Positions 32,850-37,651 of a DNA stretch of 37,651 nt are shown here, in pieces. The notes below the pieces were generated by a model. The model saw nothing but the letters and a program-made list of their open reading frames with translations, did no database searches and was not told the DNA's origin. The DNA is from Cryobacterium sinapicolor. Lineage in GTDB: Bacteria; Actinomycetota; Actinomycetes; Actinomycetales; Microbacteriaceae. The DNA lies in the NCBI RefSeq assembly GCF_004403465.1, contig NZ_SOGQ01000079.1:1-37651 (forward strand), read 5' to 3'. A program made the translations under genes and the position numbers. Positions within the stretch are counted from its first letter, which is position 1. Each line of letters begins with the position of its first letter.

Positions 32850-33143
32850 ATGCTGCACATACTCGTAGCAACGTCGACCTGGCTCGACCTGGCCAAGCGC
32901 CGTGACGGACAGCGTTGGATCGTGGCGCTTCGCGTCCTTTCACACCAAAGGCACGTCGTACCCATCGTGCCCAAATTGGTCATTGATGAGTTTAAGCAAA
33001 ATCGGGACGGCATTGAAACGTCAATGACTTCGTCGATTGCGCAACATTTCATGCAGATCAAGCAGGACCTCAGCGATTTCGGCGGCGAGCAGAATGGCGA
33101 TCAATCCGCCGACCAGACTCTGACCAGCGACGCCACCAAATAG
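32850..33143 (+). pseudogene. Truncated PIN-domain-like protein
   Basis: The 97-residue frame starts LHILVATSTWLDLAKRRDGQ, with LRVLSHQRHVVPIVPKLVID and EFKQNRDGIETSMTSSIAQH, the N-terminal part of a DUF4935-type PIN nuclease. The conserved first Asp of the active site (LVDTS) is Ala7 here, and the C-terminal half with the other acidic residues is missing: the stop lies inside repeat C2. Two independent changes make it unlikely to be an active nuclease. It could still be translated. Confidence 0.6.
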
Positions 33144-33170
33144 CGATCACGGAACGCCGCCACAGAGCGC
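33136..33170. repeat. Dispersed repeat C2
   Basis: Partner of 14121-14155 with two mismatches in 35 bases, same orientation. It supplies the TAG stop of the truncated PIN gene, so the PIN sequence breaks exactly where the repeat begins, as expected if the repeat marks an insertion or deletion junction. Confidence 0.8.
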
Positions 33171-33202
33171 CGAGAAGAAACGGCTCTGGACCGGGTCGAG
33201 GT

Positions 33203-34012
33203 TCAGTCTTCTTCTTCAGCGCGCGAGAGCCGCTGCGACACGTAGACGGGGATGAACGAAGCAAGGATTATGACGGTGGCAACAACGTTGACGACGCTGG
33301 CCTCGTTGGGGCGGGCCATCTGGTTCATGATCCACAGCGGCAGCGTGTCTACTCCCGGCGGTGCCGTGAAGATGGTCACCACGACCTCGTCGAAACTGAG
33401 GGCGAACGCCAAGAGGCCGCCGGCGACGAAGGCGGTGCGAAATTGGGGGAAGGTGATGATTCTGAAGGTCTGCCAGAGCCCGGCCCCGAGGTCCATCGAG
33501 GCCTCCTGCAGGTTCGGGCTCATTCGCCGCAGTCGGGCAAGTACGTTGTTGAAGACCATGACCATGCAGAAGGTGGCGTGGGCAACGATCATGCCGAAGT
33601 ATCCGATCTGGATGCCGATGGGTTCGAGAAGATTGTTGTAGGTGTTGCTGAGGGCGACACCCGTGACGATTCCGGGCAGTGCGATGGGGAGCACGACGAG
33701 CAGGTTGACAGTCTGCTTGCCGAAGAAGCTGTAGCGCTGCAGCGCGAATGCGGTGAGCGTGCCGAGCACCAGTGCCATCGCGGTGGCGCCGAGGCCGACG
33801 ACGATCGAGTTGAGTAGGGCTGCACGGATGGGCTCGCTGGTGAAAGCGACCACCCACCAGTTGAGTGAGAAGTCCGTCACCGGCCAGGTGGCGATCCGGG
33901 CGACGTTGAATGAGTTGAGTACGACGAGGGAAAGGGGGATGTACATGAACACGAGCACGACGGCGACGATGGCGCCGAGGCCGATCTTGGCTCCGCGGGT
34001 GAGTCTCAGCAT
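33203..34012 (-). CDS. potC: Polyamine ABC importer permease PotC-like
   Basis: 269 residues, six helices. Typical PotC segments are VFMYIPLSLVVLNSFN, the EAA loop EASMDLGAGLWQTFRIITFP, and SFDEVVVTIFTAPPGVDTLP, which is characteristic of spermidine/putrescine permeases. The start lies nine bases after the potB stop. Last gene of the operon. It would form the membrane channel with the PotB-like subunit. Confidence 0.9.
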   Translation of the reverse strand: MLRLTRGAKIGLGAIVAVVLVFMYIPLSLVVLNSFNVARIATWPVTDFSLNWWVVAFTSEPIRAALLNSIVVGLGATAMALVLGTLTAFALQRYSFFGKQTVNLLVVLPIALPGIVTGVALSNTYNNLLEPIGIQIGYFGMIVAHATFCMVMVFNNVLARLRRMSPNLQEASMDLGAGLWQTFRIITFPQFRTAFVAGGLLAFALSFDEVVVTIFTAPPGVDTLPLWIMNQMARPNEASVVNVVATVIILASFIPVYVSQRLSRAEEED

Positions 34013-34021
34013 GGCGGGCTC

Positions 34022-34960
34022 CTACATCCGTTCCAGTGCGCCGGTCTTGCGAACGGCGAAAAGGTAGACCAGCACGAAAACGATGGGCACGACCGAGAAG
34101 GCGGCCGCGATGGGCGGGTTGAGGTTGATGTTCGACGCGATCACGCTGCCGATCATCTGGGTTGACCCGCCCACGAACTTGGCGGCGAGATAGTCGCCGA
34201 GGCTGAGCGAGAAGGTGAAGATCGATCCGGCGATGACGGCGGGCTTGAGCAGGGGCACGACGACGGTGCGGATGGTGGTCCAGCTCCGCGCTCCCAAGTC
34301 GGCCGACGCGTCGAAGAGGTTGGCCGGGATCTGGCGCACTGCGGTGTAGACGGGCAGGGCCATGTAGGGGAACCAGAGGTAGGTGAGGGTGAGGACCACG
34401 GTCGTGTAGCTGAATCCGGGACCGCTGAGGCCGAGGGGTTCGAGGGCCGAGTTGAAGAAGCCGTTCTCGGTGAACGTGATTCGCATGGCGAGGATCTTCA
34501 CCAGGTAGCCCGCCCAGAGCGGCAGGGTGATGGCGACGGCCAAGAAGGCACGCAGCCAGGGCGACGCCACTTTGGCCATGAAGATGCCCAGCGGGATGGA
34601 GAACATAACGCTGAGGAGGGTCACCAGCAATGCGATCGACAGTGTGCGCAGCGAAGTCGAGAGGTAGGCGGGGTTTTCGACCAGCCGTACGAAGTTGTCG
34701 AAGGTGAAACCTGGGATGACCTTGGAGGTGAACGGGTCGGTGCGCCAGAACGCGGTGATCAGGAGCATCACGAGGGAGAAGATGTAGACGCCGACGAGCC
34801 AGGTCAGGGGCAACGCCAGCAGCCCGAGCAGGCGCAGCCGCGGACTGCGATGCAGCCGGGTCGAGAGGGGGTTTCTGCCGGCGGGTTGGACCCGGCCCGG
34901 GCCGTGTGTCTTGACGCGGCCCGGCTCGGCTGGCGTGACGCGGGGCACTGTGCTGGTCAC
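34022..34960 (-). CDS. potB: Polyamine ABC importer permease PotB-like
   Basis: 312 residues with an extended polar N-terminus of about 45 residues before the first of six helices (LLALPLTWLVGVYIFSLVML). The PotB pattern FWRTDPFTS, WAGYLVKILAMRI, and the EAA loop DASADLGARSWTTIRTVVVP followed by SLSLGDYLAAKFVGG is clear. It is separated from the binding-protein gene by the hairpin at 34998-35025, which probably lowers its expression relative to the binding protein. Confidence 0.9.
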   Translation of the reverse strand: MTSTVPRVTPAEPGRVKTHGPGRVQPAGRNPLSTRLHRSPRLRLLGLLALPLTWLVGVYIFSLVMLLITAFWRTDPFTSKVIPGFTFDNFVRLVENPAYLSTSLRTLSIALLVTLLSVMFSIPLGIFMAKVASPWLRAFLAVAITLPLWAGYLVKILAMRITFTENGFFNSALEPLGLSGPGFSYTTVVLTLTYLWFPYMALPVYTAVRQIPANLFDASADLGARSWTTIRTVVVPLLKPAVIAGSIFTFSLSLGDYLAAKFVGGSTQMIGSVIASNINLNPPIAAAFSVVPIVFVLVYLFAVRKTGALERM

Positions 34961-34997
34961 GGTGATTCCTTAGCTGCTTGCGGATGCGGGTGGGGGT

Positions 34998-35025
34998 CGG
35001 TGGGGCCCCGGTCGGGGCCCCACCG
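34998..35025. terminator. Intra-operon hairpin between potD and potB
   Basis: CGGTGGGGCCCC (34998-35009) pairs perfectly with 35014-35025 across a four-base loop GGTC. A 12-pair, nearly all-GC stem just after the binding-protein stop is typical of a partial terminator or RNA-stabilising element that gives more binding protein than permease. Confidence 0.75.
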
Positions 35026-35033
35026 GAAGGTGA

Positions 35034-36224
35034 CTAGCTCTTGACGGTGAGCCAGGCATCCGTCCACTGCTGGAAGTTGGTGCAGGTGATGTCGGTACGT
35101 CCGTCGATGCACTGCTCGAGTGGAGTGGTCCAGAACCAGACGTTCTCGAAGTACTCCTCGTCGGTGGCGTGGAAGTACTCGCAGTGCGCTGCGGCCTCTT
35201 CGCTGGTCTCGCAGAACGCGCCGTTGGCCGGGGCCATACCGAAGCCCATCGCGATCGCGCCGTTGACCTTGGCGGAGCTGGTGTAGTCCATCCACAGGTA
35301 GCCGCAGTTGGGGTTCTTCGCCTCGTCCGAAATCATCCAGGCGTCTGCCCAGCCGGTAGAGCCCTCTTCGGGCAGCACGCTCTTGAACTTCTCGTCCTCG
35401 GTAAGCTTGCGCAGGATCTCCCACGAGGTTCCCACGACTGACGTTCCACCGGCGTACGAGGTGATCTGGGCGACCGGGTCGGCCCAGTACTCGCTGACGA
35501 TTCCGTTCTGCGTCTTGAGCAGCTCGATGGCGGCGTCAAGCTGCTTCTGGTCGAGTGCGTACGGGTTGGTGATGCCCAGATCGGGTTCGTGCGTCATCAG
35601 GTACACGGCGGCGTCGGCGATGTAGATCGGGGCGTCATAGGCGATGATCTCGCCGGCGTAGGGGCTGTCTTCCTCCCACACGACATCCCAGCTCGTGGGC
35701 GCTTCGGTGACGATTTCGCTGTTGTACTGCAGGATGTTCGCACCGCGGCCGATCGGAACGCCATAGCTCTTGCCGTTGATCGTGTCGTAGATCTGGCCCT
35801 GCATTCCCTTGACCGTGTCGTCGCCGAAGTTGGGGATCAGGTCGATGTTGATCGGCGCGACGTCGCCGCCGGCGATCAGGCGCAGGCTCGCATCGCCGGA
35901 GGCCGAGACGAGGTCGTAGTCTCCGGTCCGCATAAGCGTGACCATCTCGTCGCTCGTGCCTGCGACGCGACGGTTGACGGCGCATCCGGTTTCTTCGGTG
36001 AACTGCTCGGACCATGCCGGCTCGACGAATCCACTCCACGCGACGATGTTCACCTCGCCCTCAGCCTTTCCCAGCTTGTCCATCATGGGCACGTCAGGAA
36101 CGTCGATACTGAGGCCGCCGGTTGCTGGGTCGCCGTTCTCCGTGTCACCGGTGCCGCTGCAGCCGACGAGCACCAGCGTTGCCGCTGCCATCATCGCGGG
36201 AAGCAGCATGTACTTCTTCTTCAT
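35034..36224 (-). CDS. potD: Polyamine-binding lipoprotein PotD-like
   Basis: 396 residues. The signal peptide MKKKYMLLPAMMAAATLV ends in lipobox LVGC at Cys22. The mature domain shows EGEVNIVAWSGFVEPAWSEQ (first strand and Trp of the polyamine pocket), AGTSDEMVTLMRTGDYDLVS, NGKSYGVPIGRGANILQYN, SWEILRKL and TGWADAWMISDEAKNPNCGY. The pocket residues fit PotD/PotF-type proteins, but which polyamine binds cannot be told. The final part has several Cys (GAFCETSEEAAAHCEY, EQCIDGRTDITC) not usual in the E. coli protein and likely disulfides. Confidence 0.9.
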   Translation of the reverse strand: MKKKYMLLPAMMAAATLVLVGCSGTGDTENGDPATGGLSIDVPDVPMMDKLGKAEGEVNIVAWSGFVEPAWSEQFTEETGCAVNRRVAGTSDEMVTLMRTGDYDLVSASGDASLRLIAGGDVAPINIDLIPNFGDDTVKGMQGQIYDTINGKSYGVPIGRGANILQYNSEIVTEAPTSWDVVWEEDSPYAGEIIAYDAPIYIADAAVYLMTHEPDLGITNPYALDQKQLDAAIELLKTQNGIVSEYWADPVAQITSYAGGTSVVGTSWEILRKLTEDEKFKSVLPEEGSTGWADAWMISDEAKNPNCGYLWMDYTSSAKVNGAIAMGFGMAPANGAFCETSEEAAAHCEYFHATDEEYFENVWFWTTPLEQCIDGRTDITCTNFQQWTDAWLTVKS

Positions 36225-36278
36225 GGAACTCTCCTAGTGATTCGTGGTGCAGGGTTGGTGTCGTGATGGTCGTTCGGC

Positions 36279-37352
36279 TCAAGGGACGATCGACACGTGA
36301 TCGGTCTTCCAGATGGCGCGCACGGCATCGCCGCGGCCGAAGGCGGCCGCCGCCGTGGGGTGGTGGTCGTTGTGGCGTTCGGCGGTGAGTCGCAGGCCGG
36401 CAGCAGTCTCGATGATGTACCGCGTGGTCGGGCCGGTGTAGACGGTTTCGTAGACGGTGCCGAGCACGGAGGTCTCGTTGGCGGCGACGGCAGAAGCCGC
36501 ATCGGCGAGTCGCACCCGCTCCGGGCGCACGCTGATGAGCTTGTCTATTCCGGTGATGACGCTGGCGTGGGCCGGGGCGATGAGGTTCGAGATCCCCAGG
36601 AATCCGGCTACGAACGAAGTCTGAGGAAACTCGTAGACCTCGTTGGGCGTTCCAACCTGTTCGATCCGACCGTTGTTAAACACGGCGACGCGGTCGCTGA
36701 GGGTGAGGGCCTCCTCCTGGTCGTGGGTGACGAAGATGAAGGTGATGCCGACCTCGCGCTGGATCTGCTTGAGTTCGACCTGCATCTCTTCGCGCAGCTG
36801 CTTGTCGAGAGCGCCGAGCGGCTCGTCAAGCAGCAGCACGCTGGGCTGCAGGATCAGTGCGCGGGCCAGCGCAATGCGCTGCCGCTGCCCGCCGGAGAGC
36901 TGGTGAGGCAGGCGGTCGGCGGTGTGCGCGAGGCGCACCTGCTTCAGGGCCCGCTCGACCCGTTCCACCGTTTCGGACTTGCCCATCCTGCGCACCCGCA
37001 GCCCGTAGCCGACATTCTCGGCGATCGTCAGGTGGGGAAACAGCGCGTAGTCCTGGAAGACCGTGTTCACGTTGCGGTCGAACGGGGCCATGCGGGTGAC
37101 GTCGACGCCATCGAGCTCGATAGTGCCGCTCGTGGCGTCCTCGAAGCCGGCAATCATGCGCAGAACCGTGGTCTTGCCTGAACCAGAGGGCCCGAGCATA
37201 GAGAAGAACTCCCCGGCGTGAACTTCAAGGTTGAGCTCTGCGACGGCGACGACATCCCCGAACACCTTGGTGACGGAGTGCAGGCTGACGCCCTTGGGGG
37301 CGGGGGAAGCAGCTGATGCTGCTTCTAGCAATGCGCGGCCAAACTGTGCCAT
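36279..37352 (-). CDS. potA: Polyamine ABC importer ATPase PotA-like
   Basis: 357 residues. Walker A GPSGSGKTT (residues 54-62), Q-loop TVFQDYALFPHLTIAENVGY, signature LSGGQRQRI, Walker B LLLDEPLGALDKQLRE, switch His in VTHDQEEALTLSD, and a C-terminal TOBE-type domain (KLISVRPERVRL). ATG 37352 has AAGGAG nine bases upstream. First gene of the importer operon, transcribed from the promoter at about 37390-37430 next to the GntR gene. Confidence 0.93.
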   Translation of the reverse strand: MAQFGRALLEAASAASPAPKGVSLHSVTKVFGDVVAVAELNLEVHAGEFFSMLGPSGSGKTTVLRMIAGFEDATSGTIELDGVDVTRMAPFDRNVNTVFQDYALFPHLTIAENVGYGLRVRRMGKSETVERVERALKQVRLAHTADRLPHQLSGGQRQRIALARALILQPSVLLLDEPLGALDKQLREEMQVELKQIQREVGITFIFVTHDQEEALTLSDRVAVFNNGRIEQVGTPNEVYEFPQTSFVAGFLGISNLIAPAHASVITGIDKLISVRPERVRLADAASAVAANETSVLGTVYETVYTGPTTRYIIETAAGLRLTAERHNDHHPTAAAAFGRGDAVRAIWKTDHVSIVP

Positions 37353-37398
37353 TGGTCAATGACTCCTTGGAACGACGGTGGTCTAAGAGGTTGAGAAT

Positions 37399-37420
37399 AA
37401 ACCTATAGTTCCATAGGTTT
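37399..37420. promoter_or_regulatory. Inverted-repeat operator in the potA promoter
   Basis: AAACCTAT (37399-37406) and ATAGGTTT (37413-37420) are exact complements six bases apart. On the minus strand TTGAAA lies just upstream and TAGGTT 17 bases further, so the palindrome fills the space between and overlaps the -10 region of the pot operon promoter. The divergent GntR-type protein is the obvious candidate to bind. Confidence 0.7.
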
Positions 37421-37492
37421 TGTTTCAAGCAGATTAACTTTATTTTGCGGAGTATCCGTCGCGGCACCGACGGAGTGAGGGAGAATGAGGCC

Positions 37493-37651
37493 GTGCCCGC
37501 ATCCACGACGCCCTCCCGGCGGGGCGAGCCCTCGCGTCTGCAGAGCGCCGTGTTCCAGCCCATCGGCGACGCGGGACGGGCGGCGCTGGTGGAGCGCCGC
37601 ATCGCCGAAGCGATTACCGGCGGAGTCCTGGCCCCCGGCACGAAACTCCCG
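37493..37651 (+). CDS. GntR-family regulator, N-terminal part (cut by window end)
   Basis: 53 codons from GTG 37493, running off the right edge. The visible part has a polar N-terminus and the start of the GntR winged helix: GRAALVERRIAEAITGGVLA then PGTKLP, which matches the V-x-x-x-I-x-x-A-I-x-x-G-x-L-x-P-G-x-x-L-P pattern. The subfamily (FadR most likely) cannot be set without the ligand domain. It is divergent from the polyamine operon across the inverted repeat at 37399-37420. Confidence 0.8.
   Translation, partial: MPASTTPSRRGEPSRLQSAVFQPIGDAGRAALVERRIAEAITGGVLAPGTKLP

Overview
The window is high-GC DNA that reads like an actinobacterial chromosome, probably Microbacteriaceae or a close relative. 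The grounds are GTG/TTG starts, several -10 boxes only a few bases upstream of the start codon (leaderless transcripts), many lipoproteins with LxGC/LxAC lipoboxes, and an Rv1339-type metallo-hydrolase. This assignment rests on style and gene content, not on a marker gene. I saw no rRNA, tRNA or CRISPR array.

Layout. 1-10.4 kb: small single genes (GNAT acetyltransferase, ABM monooxygenase, four lipoproteins, a WapI-like immunity protein, DUF2283, a PEP-mutase-like enzyme) plus an ArsR-MFS efflux unit with a perfect operator, divergent from a tyrosine phosphatase. 10.7-14 kb: accessory island with a serine recombinase, an XRE-nucleotidyltransferase toxin-antitoxin-like pair, a frameshifted two-helix membrane gene between two direct repeats, and a cytidine deaminase fused to an ASCH (YqfB-like acetylcytidine amidohydrolase) domain. 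14.4-20.4 kb: a LacI regulator with a palindromic operator divergent from a five-gene, mostly overlapping operon for an Fbp-type ABC importer (binding protein, two permeases, ATPase) that ends in an Rv1339/PhnP-like MBL phosphodiesterase. 20.4-25.6 kb: a decayed stretch with at least six broken genes (FAD oxidoreductase, DUF6578-like, DAO-like tail, DUF6226-like, a lipoprotein, a truncated ABM) around one intact secreted 5'-nucleotidase-family protein with an altered active site, and IS21-like end repeats. 25.6-31.4 kb: the arginine deiminase pathway (arcD, arcA, arcB/argF, arcC; overlapping genes), a decayed ornithine cyclodeaminase and a divergent Lrp/AsnC regulator. 31.5-33.2 kb: a broken serine recombinase, a HAD phosphatase and a truncated PIN gene. 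33.2-37.7 kb: a polyamine importer operon (potA-potD-potB-potC) divergent from a GntR-type regulator cut by the window end.

How the genes fit together. The arc operon would import arginine in exchange for ornithine and make ATP, ammonia and ornithine. The pot operon imports putrescine/spermidine-type cations. The LacI-ABC-MBL operon suggests uptake of an anionic, probably phosphate-containing compound followed by intracellular phosphodiester cleavage. With the CDA-ASCH fusion and the secreted nucleotidase nearby, nucleoside or nucleotide scavenging is a reasonable but unproven theme. Three dispersed imperfect repeat pairs (1125/4359, 12677/13153, 14121/33136) lie between or at the edge of broken genes and are not explained by any recognised element.
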